Shown in pieces: positions 8,990 to 17,736 of a stretch of 64,000 nucleotides of DNA. This DNA is from Streptacidiphilus sp. 4-A2 (lineage in GTDB: Bacteria; Actinomycetota; Actinomycetes; Streptomycetales; Streptomycetaceae): the NCBI GenBank assembly GCA_014284505.1, contig JAAFYY010000001.1, forward strand, positions 3,100,001-3,164,000, read 5' to 3'. Both the position numbers and the translations under genes were made by a program. The notes under the pieces were generated by a model, which saw only the letters and a program-made list of their open reading frames with translations, did no database searches and was not told where the DNA came from. Each line of letters opens with the position of its first letter. Position 1 is the stretch's first letter.

Positions 8990-10039
8990 ATGAGGATGCC
9001 CATGCGAATCCTAGTGACCGGTGCGACCGGCGTGGTCGGCACCGAGGTGGTGGCCCGGCTGCGGGCCGCCGCCGGTGCCCCCACCCGCACGGTCGTCCGC
9101 GCCGCCCGTCGCGCCGCCGACGACGAGCTGGTGTGCTGGCGGATCGGCGAACAGCCGGCACCGCGGGCGCTGGCCGGGCACTGGGACGTGATCGTGCACG
9201 CGGCGGCGTCCACCCGCTGGACGCTCAGCCGCACGGAGGCGGCGCGCGCCCAACGTCGAGCCGCTGCGCGAGGTGATCGCCCTGGCGGACCGCGAACCCA
9301 TCTGGTGCAGGTCTCCACCGCCTATGTGGGCGGCGTGCGCAACGCCGAGGATCTGCGCGGCGACGAGTTCGAGGGCTACCGCAACGGCTACGAGTGGTCC
9401 AAGGCGGTCTGCGAGGAGGTCGCCCGCACGGAGCACCGCGGCCCGCTGACGCTGGTCCGGCCGCCGCTGATCGTCGGACGCCGGCACAGTGGCGAGATCG
9501 CCCGCTTCTCCGGTCCGTTCACGCTGTTCCAGGCCCTGGTCTCGGGACTGGCCGCGGTGGTGGTCGGCGATCCCGGCGGCTACACCGAGATCAGTCCGGT
9601 CGACGAGGTCGCCAACGCCATCACCGCCGCCGTGCTCGGCACGCCCCCCGCGACACCGCACACCGAGGTGATCGCGGCAGGCCGGGGCAGTCTGACGCTG
9701 GACTCGCTGCTGGACATCGTCTGCGGGACCATCAACGAGTGCCGTGCCGATCGGGGCGTGGCTCCGATCGAGCGGCCGCCGCTGGTCTCCGTCGACAGCT
9801 GGAACCGCTTCTTCCTGCCGCTCTCGAACCAGTACCTGTCCCCGTTCCAGGGCCAGGCCGTGCGGCTGCTGGCGATGTTCCAGAGCTACACCAGCATGAG
9901 CGAACCCTTCGAACCGACCTGGACGGTCGCGGACCCGGGGGCGGTACTGGCCGCCTCGGTCCGCAACTGGGCGGCGTGCAAGCCCCGGCTGGCCCTGGCC
10001 GTGCCCGCACCCTGGACGCTGTTTGCCCCGGCCGGCTGA
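8990..10039 (+). CDS. Extended short-chain dehydrogenase/reductase (NAD-epimerase or thioester-reductase-like)
   Basis: An extended-SDR protein of about 349 residues. The Rossmann motif is ILVTGATGVVGTEVVARL right after the start; VIVHAAAST and HLVQVSTAYVGGV follow; the catalytic pair is in YEWSKAVCEE (YxxxK). The later LVRPPLIVGRRHSGEI and EISPVDEVANAITAAVLG resemble the NAD_binding_4 group, which contains thioester and fatty-acyl reductases. A frame change is needed near 9250. Three in-frame ATGs (8990, 8996, 9002) are possible starts. If it reduces an ACP-bound thioester to an aldehyde, the aminotransferase at 6026 could turn that into an amine. That pairing is inference. It is the last + strand gene before a strong convergent terminator. 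Confidence 0.8.
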   Translation: MRMPMRILVTGATGVVGTEVVARLRAAAGAPTRTVVRAARRAADDELVCWRIGEQPAPRALAGHWDVIVHAAASTRWTLSRTEAARAQRRAAARGDRPGGPRTHLVQVSTAYVGGVRNAEDLRGDEFEGYRNGYEWSKAVCEEVARTEHRGPLTLVRPPLIVGRRHSGEIARFSGPFTLFQALVSGLAAVVVGDPGGYTEISPVDEVANAITAAVLGTPPATPHTEVIAAGRGSLTLDSLLDIVCGTINECRADRGVAPIERPPLVSVDSWNRFFLPLSNQYLSPFQGQAVRLLAMFQSYTSMSEPFEPTWTVADPGAVLAASVRNWAACKPRLALAVPAPWTLFAPAG

Positions 10040-10087
10040 CAACTCCTGCCCTTCCGGGCAAACCTGCGAACCCTGCGAACACACGGA

Positions 10088-10123
10088 GGCCTGCCCGCTC
10101 GCCGTGGGGCGAGCGGGCAGGCC
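10088..10123. terminator. Strong bidirectional terminator between the SDR gene and the precursor gene
   Basis: A perfect 16-bp inverted repeat, left arm 10088-10103 (GGCCTGCCCGCTCGCC) and right arm 10108-10123, with loop GTGG. It lies 48 bp after the SDR stop and 58 bp after the precursor stop on the other strand, so it can end both convergent transcripts. Confidence 0.85.
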
Positions 10124-10181
10124 GAGTGGCGGGCCGGGCCGCGACGAGGTGCGGCCTCACACGGTCCGACCTGCCACTACC

Positions 10182-10373
10182 TCAGGAACAGCTGCAGTTA
10201 CAGCAGTTCGGCGGCGGGGCGCAGCAGAATGAAGCGCTGGCCTCGGTCATCCCGTGACCGGCTGTGAGCGACTGGCTCTGCTCGTCACCGGCCAGCGAGG
10301 TCAGGTCCAGCTCCATCGCCAGGTCGGCGACGGCCGCCGCCAGGGACGGCACAGCCTGCGAAAACTCACTCAT
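10182..10373 (-). CDS. Thiopeptide precursor peptide
   Basis: A 63-residue precursor. The ATG at 10373 is preceded by GGAGG five bases upstream, which selects it over an in-frame upstream start. Leader residues 1-47 are acidic and helical (ADLAMELDLTSLAGDE, about 16-31), like known thiopeptide leaders. The predicted core from Ser48 is SFCCAPPPNCCNCSCS, with six Cys for thiazoles and Ser48, Ser61 and Ser63 for dehydration. The closing C-S-C-S matches the thiazole-pyridine-thiazole-Dha pattern of known thiopeptides. A [4+2] closure between residues 48 and 61 would span 14 residues. The gene stands alone on the minus strand, divergent from the maturation operon. Cleavage after Ala47 is inferred by analogy. 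I do not recognise this core. Confidence 0.9.
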   Translation of the reverse strand: MSEFSQAVPSLAAAVADLAMELDLTSLAGDEQSQSLTAGHGMTEASASFCCAPPPNCCNCSCS

Positions 10374-10591
10374 CGGAACCTCCAATCCACATATAACGAT
10401 ACGTCAACTGATCGGCGCCATAGTGGCGTCAGCGGTTGACAGTACTGGAGGAACGGGCCCACCGGAAGGGGATGGACTAGACCACATGACTCCGCTAGGG
10501 TCGGCTTCCGAGAGGCCGCGAGCGGAGCTTTGTCCGGCGTTCCCGCACGGGTGGGAGCACAAATTCCGCCCGGCTCCCGAGGGGAGTGGCA
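10374..10591. promoter_or_regulatory. Divergent promoter region between precursor and maturation operon
   Basis: A 218-bp intergenic region with an AT-richer segment at about 10383-10445 next to the precursor. It holds the precursor's GGAGG site and TTATAT/TATCGT-like sequences on the minus strand that could act as a -10, and the purine-rich GAGGGGAG ahead of the + strand operon. It must contain both divergent promoters; exact hexamers are not certain. No further small Cys-rich open frame was found in it. Confidence 0.6.
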
Positions 10592-11563
10592 ATGCGGCCC
10601 AGGCTGCTTCCGGACACGCATTTGCTGCCGTCCGATCAGGGCATAGTGATCCGTGGTCCGAGGCATACCGCCGCCTTCCCCGTCCCCGGAATGTATGCCT
10701 GGTTGGAGCGGATCCGTCCCTTTCTGGACGGCAGCCGGAGCATTGACCAACTGGTCGCCGAACTACCTCCGGCAGCGGCACAACACGTCCGCACGCTGGT
10801 GCAACTCCTGGCGCGGGAAGGTTTTGTGCGCGACGCCGAGGGCGATCTGCCGCACGGACTGAGCCCGGAGATTCGCGTGCGCCACTCCGCGCTCATCGAC
10901 TTCATCGCATTGCGGGCGGACTCTCCGGAGCACCGCTTCGAGTTGTACCGGAACTGTGCGCCGGTCGTGTTCGGATCGGGCCGGATGGGTAGCGCGGTGA
11001 TCCTCGCACTGCTTGCCTCGGGCGTGGAGCGGGTCCGGCTGGTTCCCCTGGATTCCCGTGAACGAACGGTGATTCAGCCGGACTTGACGCGACTGGACGA
11101 GTGCGTCGAACTACTCCGTCGCGAAGGCGGGGTCTTCCGGTACGAAGCAATACCCGGAACGGATTGCAGCCTGCCCGCGGATGCGGGCCTGGCGGTGGTC
11201 GCGTCCGACGAGTTCGACCCGGAAATATCGACCCGGATCCGCGCTGCCGCGGCGCGTTCGGGGCTAGCCTACGCGCAGGCCGTGGTTCGCGGCCGACGTG
11301 TCCACTTGAGCACACTGCGTGACCTTGACATGGCGTCATACGGCGATCCGGTGCCGGGCCCCGAGGACGGACCGGAGGGCCCGGAGCACGACGGGCGCTA
11401 CCTCGGCGGGCCGGTCGCGGCGCTCGCGGCCAACCAGTTGTGCCTGCAACTGCTCCACCGGACAGCCGGGCTGGGCGAGCAGGGCAGCGGCGGCACGGCC
11501 GCGCCCGAAGAAGCGGTGCTGGACCTGGCGACCGCCCGCTTCCTCACGGCGCGTCCGGCATGA
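10592..11563 (+). CDS. ocin-ThiF-like RiPP recognition protein, copy 1 (TOMM cyclodehydratase partner)
   Basis: A 323-residue protein of the ocin-ThiF-like family, which binds RiPP leader peptides through an N-terminal winged-helix (RRE) domain and passes the core to the YcaO enzyme. The N-terminus (LLPDTHLLPSDQGIVIRGPR, WLERIRPFLDGSRSIDQLVA) aligns by eye with the second such protein at 19083 (WLDRITPFLDGTHTVGQLLG). A Rossmann-like segment follows: APVVFGSGRMGSAVILALLA. There is no CxxC zinc pair. ATG 10592 is chosen over GTG 10586 because GAGGGGAG then sits at the right distance. It is the first gene of the maturation operon and overlaps the next by ATGA. Compared with a minimal thiopeptide cluster it looks like an extra copy. 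Confidence 0.82.
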   Translation: MRPRLLPDTHLLPSDQGIVIRGPRHTAAFPVPGMYAWLERIRPFLDGSRSIDQLVAELPPAAAQHVRTLVQLLAREGFVRDAEGDLPHGLSPEIRVRHSALIDFIALRADSPEHRFELYRNCAPVVFGSGRMGSAVILALLASGVERVRLVPLDSRERTVIQPDLTRLDECVELLRREGGVFRYEAIPGTDCSLPADAGLAVVASDEFDPEISTRIRAAAARSGLAYAQAVVRGRRVHLSTLRDLDMASYGDPVPGPEDGPEGPEHDGRYLGGPVAALAANQLCLQLLHRTAGLGEQGSGGTAAPEEAVLDLATARFLTARPA

Positions 11564-13020
11564 CCGGCGGGTACGGCATCACCGGCGGGTCCGGCCCGGC
11601 CGAGGTTCGCAGCGAGACCGGCACCAAGGTCGCCACGGCCGCCGGGGCTGTCACCGCGAACGCCGCGGAACCGTTCCCGTTGGAGCTGTGGTCCGAGACG
11701 GTCCACTCCCGCCGGTCGATCCCGGACACCCTCGCCACCGGCGGGTACGCCGCCGGCCGGCCGGACCCCGACCCGTACGACGGGCCCTCGGCGGCCCTGC
11801 CCGGCGGTCGCGGTCTGCCCCTTCCGCCGCCCCCGTTGCAACTCGGACCGCTCCCGCCGGGCCCGGTCGGCCCCGCCGCGCTGGCCGCGCTGCTGCACTA
11901 CTCCTTCGGCCTGCTCCAGCACGACCTGACTCCCGGCGGCTGGCCGCTGCACCGGGCGGTGGCGTCCGCGCGATGTCTCTACCCGAGCGAGCTCTACCTG
12001 CTGCCGTCGCGTACCGGGGCCCGGCAGCGTCCGGGGCAGGTGTACCGCTTCGACCCGCTGCACCATCAACTGCTGCCGCTGCGCCCGGCGGTGGCGGGCG
12101 GCGACCACCAGCCGGACGGGCCCTCCGGGGTCCTGGTGATCACCAGCCGCTTCGCCCGGACCGCACGGCTGTACGGCGGGTATGCGCCCCGGCTGTGCGC
12201 GCAGGAGGCCGGGATGCTCCTCGGTGCGGTACAACTCACCGCCGCCGCGCTCGGGTTGCCGGTCCGGGCCGGTCTCGGCCGGCAGACCCTGCTCGCGCTG
12301 TGCGACGGCTGGGTGGAGGCGGGCGCAGAGCACCCGATGGCCTGTCTCAAGATCGGCCCCCACACAGCCGGCCCAGACGCACCCGCAGCAGACGCACCCG
12401 GACCCGACGCGCCCGGCGCCGCACAGCCCGCGCGGCAGTCCTGGCGGCCCCGGGATCTCGCCGGAGCGCTGCGGGCCCGGCACTCCGGTGCCGCGATCTT
12501 CGATCCGGACCCGCGTCCGGCGCCGGCCGAGCTGCTGGACGAACTCGTCGACGCGCTGACCGATGCGCCCTTCCCGGACTTCTCCTGCCATCTGCTGGTC
12601 AACCGCGTCGCCGGGATGCGGCCCGGCCACTACCTCTGCACGAACGGCGGCCTGCGGCTGCTGCGGCCCGGCGATCCGCTCCCGGCGCTGGAGCGGATCG
12701 GGCAGACCGAAGGACGGGTGTCGATGAACTTCCGTGCCTGTGCCTTCACCGCCTATCTGGCCGTGCGGCGCGAGGCGGCCGTGGCCGCGTACGGGGCGGA
12801 CGCCTTCCGCCGGCTGCACCTGGCCGCCGGGGCGGCGGCGCACCGGATCTGTGTGGCGGCGGCAGCCCACCGGCACAGCGCCCGGGTGCACAACGGCTAC
12901 GACGCGGCCGCTGCCGAACGCTCACTGGGGCTGACCGGCTCCGGCCAGACGGTGCTGTTCCAGATCGCGGTGGGCGCGGCCCGGCCGTCCGCCGCCTTCC
13001 GGCTCCCGGTGGTGTTCTGA
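11560..13020 (+). CDS. SagB/thiopeptide-type azoline dehydrogenase, copy 1 (two nitroreductase-like halves)
   Basis: An FMN-dependent nitroreductase-fold protein of 486 residues, of the SagB/McbC type that oxidises azolines to azoles. The first half has HSRRSIPDTL, ALLHYSFGLL and ASARCLYPSELYLLPSR; the second half starts with RHSGAAIFDPDPRPAP (arginine-rich entry motif) and includes FRACAFTAYLAVRREAA and SGQTVLFQIAVG. A Pro/Ala/Asp-rich linker near residues 266-288 (12355-12423) joins the halves and consists of short DAP repeats. It starts at ATG 11560 overlapping the previous stop, and its TGA overlaps the next ATG (TGATG). One of the two SagB-like proteins here probably oxidises the thiazolines; the role of the other is open. 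Confidence 0.82.
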   Translation: MTGGYGITGGSGPAEVRSETGTKVATAAGAVTANAAEPFPLELWSETVHSRRSIPDTLATGGYAAGRPDPDPYDGPSAALPGGRGLPLPPPPLQLGPLPPGPVGPAALAALLHYSFGLLQHDLTPGGWPLHRAVASARCLYPSELYLLPSRTGARQRPGQVYRFDPLHHQLLPLRPAVAGGDHQPDGPSGVLVITSRFARTARLYGGYAPRLCAQEAGMLLGAVQLTAAALGLPVRAGLGRQTLLALCDGWVEAGAEHPMACLKIGPHTAGPDAPAADAPGPDAPGAAQPARQSWRPRDLAGALRARHSGAAIFDPDPRPAPAELLDELVDALTDAPFPDFSCHLLVNRVAGMRPGHYLCTNGGLRLLRPGDPLPALERIGQTEGRVSMNFRACAFTAYLAVRREAAVAAYGADAFRRLHLAAGAAAHRICVAAAAHRHSARVHNGYDAAAAERSLGLTGSGQTVLFQIAVGAARPSAAFRLPVVF

Positions 13021-15676
13021 TGGCGGCCCTGCCAACCGGTCGCGACAGCTGGTCGGAGCAGGTGGGGGTGCGCGTCGCGGGCCTTCCCGCGGACGCCCTG
13101 GACGGCTCCCGGATTCCGCTGAGCACGGCCCTGGCGCTGCGGATCACGGCGGCCGACCGGGAGCTGGCCACCGACGCCGAGGGGATCTGCGCCGAGTTGT
13201 ACGCGCTGGTGGCCACGGCACCGGCGCAGCCCTTCAAACCGGCGCTGATCGGTCTGCGCCGCGCGGTGCACCGTGGTGCCCGGCTGTCCTCCCTCCTCGA
13301 CCGGGCCGCCCCGGCGGAGGTCATCGGCGCGGAGCTCACCGCCCGGATCCGCCGTCACACCGCGCTGCGCCAGGCCCGGGAGCAGCTGTTCGCACGCCTG
13401 GAGCGGGAGCTGCCCGAGGAGGTCCGCTCGGCGAGCACCGCCCTGGCCGGGCTCGCCGAGGACCCGCTGTTCGCCCGCGGCCTCGGCTACGCCAGCCCGG
13501 ACCTGTACGACGACGTGGTGCGCTGGGCCGGACGCGAGCGGGTCGGGCCCGGCCGTCGGCCGCTGGACAGCGCCGCGGTACGGCTGGCGAAGTACGCGGC
13601 CCGGGCGGTGGCCAAGCCCAGTCCGCTGACCACGTTCGCGGCCAGTGGCCTGGGCGTCTGGGGAAAGGGCCTGGGGGCCGCCGCGGTCCTGGACAGCACG
13701 GGCCGGGCCGAGGTCCTGGAGGCCGGGCTGCCCTGGCCGGCCCGGATCGCGGCCGCCCTGGCCCAGCTGCCGGAGCTCGACCGGTCGGCCCGGCTGCGGG
13801 TCAACCCCTTCACCACGCTGGTGCCGTCGGCCGACGGGGACCACTGGCTGTTCACCGCCCCCGGACCGGCCGGCGAGGTGCGCGCGCTCCCCGCCACCGC
13901 CGCACTCGCCGCGGTCCTCGAAGCGGCCCGGGAGGCCGGGAGCCCGGCCGCACTGCGCGCACTGCTGCGCGGCCCGGACGGCAACACCGCCGGGGCCGGG
14001 CGGACCGACGCCGTGCTGGTCCAGTTGCTGCGGCTCGGCATCCTCGAAAGCCGGCTCGGCCTGCCGGACCAGCGCCTCGATGTGGCGAGCCTGAGCGAGT
14101 GGCTGGAAGCCCATCTGCCGCGGCAGGGGCGCGCCGAGCGGCCGGCCCGGGTACTCGACGAGCTGCGGGCGATCCGCTCCCGGATGGACGCCCCCGGGCC
14201 CGTCGAACCGGCCGCGCACCGGGACATCACGGCTGAGCTGCGCACCCGTACCGCCGGCGCCGCCCAGCGGCTCGGGCTGACCGGCGCCGACCGTACCGGC
14301 CCCGGCCCCGCGTACTTCCACAACACGGTCGTCACCGGCAACGCCGCGACCCTGGATGCGGACCGCTGGCGCGAGGTCCGGGCCGATCTGGCCCTGGTGC
14401 CCTGCCTGCTCGCCCCGTTCGACACCCTCGGCCGCGGCCGCGACGCCCTGCTGCGCGGGCCGTGGCCGAGTACGGCGCCGGGTTCCGGCAGCCGTTCATC
14501 GCCCTGCTGCGGGACTTCGGCGCCTGGTGGGGCAACACCACCGAGGACGTCCCGGACCCGCGCACCGCGCAGCGGCAGGCGCTGCTGCTGAACGGCCTGC
14601 TCGCGGCCACGCCCGAGGACGCCGACGGCACGGTCCGGCTCCGGCGCAGGACGTGCGCGAGCTGTGCGGCGACTGGATCGACCCGGACGCGGCCGGGGAC
14701 CGCTACACCTGCTACGTCCAGGCGCTGCCGGCCGGGCGCTCCGGGCTCGGCGTGGTGCTCAACACCATGACCGGCGGTCATGGCACCGGACGCACCCGCA
14801 CCGCCCGGCTGATCGAGGCCGCCACCGGCACCGCGCCGCTCCCCCTCTCCCTGCCCGGGCCCCGGTGAGGACCGCGCGGACAAGCACGTGGGCGCACCGC
14901 TCTACGCCGAGTTCGACGCCGCATTCGGGAGCACACTCAACCAGCGTTCCGCAGCAAACCCGTTGGGCGATCGACCTGGACGGTTCGGCTCCGACCGGCC
15001 CCGGTCGCAGCTGCTCCGCCCGGCCGAGCTGGAAGTGGTGCACGACCCGCCGCCCGGCGGCTGCGCCTCCAACTGCGCGGCAGTGGCCGGACAGTGCGCC
15101 CGCTGCACACCGGGCTGCTGGCAACTCCGCTGCTGCCGCTGCCCGCCCGGCTGCTGGTGAGGCGTTCGGCCAGACCCCCTACTCCTTCTGGTCGGACTGG
15201 CCGCAGTTGTGGCGGACCGTCAGTTCGGCGGGACAGGCGACGAGTACCGGGCCCGGCGTGCGGGTGCCGCGGATCGCGCTGGGGTCGGTCGTGCTGCGCC
15301 GGGCATGCCGGCTGGTGCGGCCCGGCGAGGCGCCGGTCCGCGGCCGCGGGGTGTCGGACGCCGGATACCTGGTCGCCGTGCACGCCTGGCGCGAGCGCCA
15401 CGGCCTGCCGTCGCGCTGCTTCCTGCGGACGCTGACCCCCAGGCCCGCCGAGGGCTATGCCGCTCCCGCGCTGCACGACGCAAGCCGCTGTATCTCGACT
15501 TCTCCCAGCCGCAGTTGCTGCGGATCTTCGAGCAGGCGCCGCGTCCGGACGGCCGCTGCTGCTCACCGAGGCCCTGCCGGAGCTGCACGACGCCCCGGCG
15601 CACCGGGACGGGCAGCGCCATCGAGTTCGTGATCGAGCTCACCGCCGCGTCGGCCCGGGCGGAAAGGACGGGCTGA
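13020..15676 (+). CDS. Split LanB dehydratase, glutamylation subunit (TbtB-like; many frame changes)
   Basis: The large glutamyl-tRNA-dependent dehydratase subunit that glutamylates core Ser residues. About 885 residues over the span, as expected for a TbtB-type protein. The first 480 residues read in one frame: LAKYAARAVAKPSPLTTFAA (the usual KxSPxT signature), RLRVNPFTTLVPSADGDHW, YFHNTVVTGNAATLD. From about 14455 to the end the frame changes repeatedly, but conserved pieces persist: RQPFIALLRDFGAWWGNTTE, CYVQALPAGRSGLGVVLNTM, GAPLYAEFDAAFGSTLNQR, TPYSFWSDWPQLW, LPSRCFLRTL and AIEFVIELTAA just before the stop. It is either the worst-sequenced part of the window or a damaged gene. Its partner, the elimination protein, follows two bases after the stop. 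Confidence 0.85.
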
Positions 15677-15678
15677 CC

Positions 15679-16565
15679 GTGCTGGAACGAGAAGCCGAGC
15701 AGCACTGGGTCAGCGCCCATGTGTTCACCGCCCATCCGCTCGACCTCGCGCTGCGGCAACTGCTGCCCGGGGTCTGCGAGGACCTGCGGCAACGGGGAGC
15801 AGCGGACGGCTTCTTCTTCTGGCAGTCCGGCCCGCATCTCCGGCTGCGGGTACGGGCGAGGACGGCCGAGGCCGTGCCCGAGGTGCGCGCGGCACTGGCC
15901 GGACAGGCCGCCATGTTCTTCCAACTCCAGCCATCCGAACCGACTATGACGGAGAGTCAATATCGTGTACTGGCCGAGCGGTTCTCGGCCATGGAGCCGG
16001 GTTCGGAGCCCGGCACCCTGGCCCCCAACGACAGCCTCGCCTTTGTCGACTACCGGCCCGAACACGCCAAGTACGGCCGGGGTGCGGCACTGCGTGCGGC
16101 CGAGCAGTGCTTCGGCGAGTGCAGTGAGCTGGCTCTCGACGCGATCGTGGCGGGCTGGGACCAGTCCCGGCGGCTGGCACACTGCTTCGCGCTGCTGGCC
16201 GGAAGCCTCGGCCCGCAGGGCCCCGCGATGTCCCGGGCAGCACCGGCGATTACCGAGCAGTACCGGCAGCGCCGCGAGTCGCTGCTGCCGGTGGCTCGCT
16301 CGGCGCGGGCAGCGCTGGCCGGTGACCCGCCCGGTGGGCCCGACGCGCCCGTTACCGACCCGGCCGCCGCTGGTTCGCCTCCTTCCTGCGGGCGATGGAT
16401 CTCGCCGCCGAGCCGGAGCGCCTGCCCGGCCATCTGACCCATCTGGCCTGCAACCGTCTGGGCGTGCGGCTGGACCAGGAGGCCGCGCTGCGGCAGCTGG
16501 CCGCACTGGCGGTGCACGAACTGACCGGCGGTTCCGCACAGCGGCCGACCTCCGACGACGACTGA
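15679..16565 (+). CDS. LanB elimination-domain protein (TbtC-like, thiopeptide-type)
   Basis: The small lyase that eliminates glutamate from glutamylated Ser to give dehydroalanine. About 295 residues. The N-terminus (WVSAHVFTAHPLDLALRQLL) and GFFFWQSGPHLRLRVRA are typical of the thiopeptide-type bacteriocin biosynthesis domain (FxRYxxxGPHLRLR-like). One frame change near 16360 restores RRWFASFLRAMDLAAE and the family ending HLTHLACNRLGVRLDQEAAL. GTG 15679 follows the previous stop by two bases, fitting translational coupling with the glutamylation subunit, as in other split LanB systems. Confidence 0.87.
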
Positions 16566-16584
16566 GAAGGACGAGGGACCTGCC

Positions 16585-17736
16585 ATGGCACAGACACCGC
16601 CCACCCCAGCGGTACCCGCGGAGCCGCAGTGGCGCGCGGCGCACATCGCGTACTTCGGGGCCGACACCGACCAGTTGCTGCTGCATGCGGTGCGCCCAGT
16701 CGTCGAGCGCTGCGCCGGCCACGTCCGGTCCGTCTACGTCCTGCGGCACTGGCGGCGCGGGCCGCATCTGCGGCTGGTCGTCCAGGCCGATCCGGCGACC
16801 TTCGCCGAACTCGTGGAGCCTGCCGTGGCCGGGATCATCGGCGGATACCTGCGGGAGCATCCGTCCACCGCGCCCGCCCCCGACGAGGCCGCGCTGCTGC
16901 CGATGCACCGCCGGCTCGCCGAGGCGGAGCGGGAACCGGGCCCGCTCACCCCGTTCTACCAGGACAACTCGATCACCTGGACCGAGCACGACCGCCGGGT
17001 CGAGGTGCTCGGCTGCCCGGTGGGCGCGGACGAACTCGCGCTGTTCTATGCCGGAACCAACGCGCTGCTCTTCCGCCATCTGGAGGCGGTCGCCAACGGC
17101 GTCCCCCGCGAGACCCTGGCGCTGCGGCTGATGCTGGCGACCGCGCACATGCTCTGCCGCCACCCCGAGGACGCCTCGGTCCGGCGCGGTTTCGTCTCCT
17201 TCCGCTCCCACGCCGAGGGCTGTCTGAGCACCGCCGACCCGAAGCTGCGGGACGCCTTCGAGCAGCGCTACTCGGCCAACCGGGAGGTACTCACCGCGCA
17301 GGTCCGGGCCGTGGTGGCCGCCTTCGACACCGAGACGGCGGAACCGGCCGCGGCCGAGCTGCGCGAGTGGGTGGCGACGATCGACCCGCTGGGCGAGCGC
17401 TGGACCGCGCTGTACGCGGCCGGTGAGATCCCCGAGGCGGACATCCCCGACGACGTGGAGAACGGCATCGGCGGGCTGCTCACCGCCAGCCCGATGCACC
17501 GCGCGATCGCCGGAAGCCCGGCCTACAAGGAGATGATGTACCGGGATCCGCGCTTCCTGCGGTACCGGCTGATGCTCAACTACACCTACCTGCACCTCTC
17601 CCGTCTCGGCATCCCCGGCCTGACCCGCTATCTGCTCTGTCACCTCGCCGCCAACGCGGTGGAGGAGGTGTACGGCGTCAGCGCCCTGCAACTGGTACTC
17701 GCCACGGTCGCCGCCGATCCGCAGGCCGCACATTGA
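16585..17736 (+). CDS. Thiopeptide pyridine synthase ([4+2] cycloaddition, TbtD/TclM-like)
   Basis: A 383-residue, uninterrupted protein of the thiopeptide-type bacteriocin biosynthesis family, related to the LanB lyase domain. In thiopeptide pathways this enzyme joins two dehydroalanines into the central nitrogen heterocycle, closes the macrocycle and expels the leader. Visible are WRAAHIAYFGADTDQLLLHA at the N-terminus, RSVYVLRHWRRGPHLRLVVQ, then LALFYAGTNALLFRHLEAVA, FRSHAEGCL, and the long C-terminal helices YLHLSRLGIPGLTRYLLCHL and AANAVEEVYGVSALQLV. A GAAGGA site precedes the ATG. It ends in a 4-bp overlap with a TTG start. The two homologous proteins side by side, lyase then cyclase, are diagnostic of a thiopeptide cluster. 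Confidence 0.88.
   Translation: MAQTPPTPAVPAEPQWRAAHIAYFGADTDQLLLHAVRPVVERCAGHVRSVYVLRHWRRGPHLRLVVQADPATFAELVEPAVAGIIGGYLREHPSTAPAPDEAALLPMHRRLAEAEREPGPLTPFYQDNSITWTEHDRRVEVLGCPVGADELALFYAGTNALLFRHLEAVANGVPRETLALRLMLATAHMLCRHPEDASVRRGFVSFRSHAEGCLSTADPKLRDAFEQRYSANREVLTAQVRAVVAAFDTETAEPAAAELREWVATIDPLGERWTALYAAGEIPEADIPDDVENGIGGLLTASPMHRAIAGSPAYKEMMYRDPRFLRYRLMLNYTYLHLSRLGIPGLTRYLLCHLAANAVEEVYGVSALQLVLATVAADPQAAH

Noticed and set aside
10436..10441. TTGACA on the + strand as -35 of the thiopeptide operon
   Set aside because: No -10-like hexamer lies 16-19 bp downstream; the nearest candidate, TAGACC, is about 36 bp away.
10586..10591. GTG 10586 as start of the first ocin-ThiF gene
   Set aside because: It would overlap the GAGGGGAG ribosome-binding run, which is correctly spaced for ATG 10592.
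14888..15160. A Cys-rich short frame ending CWQLRCCRCPPGCW that looks like a second precursor
   Set aside because: It lies inside the LanB gene and its first part is the true LanB sequence; the Cys-rich end is LanB read in the wrong frame (VRPLHTGLLATPLLPLPARL).
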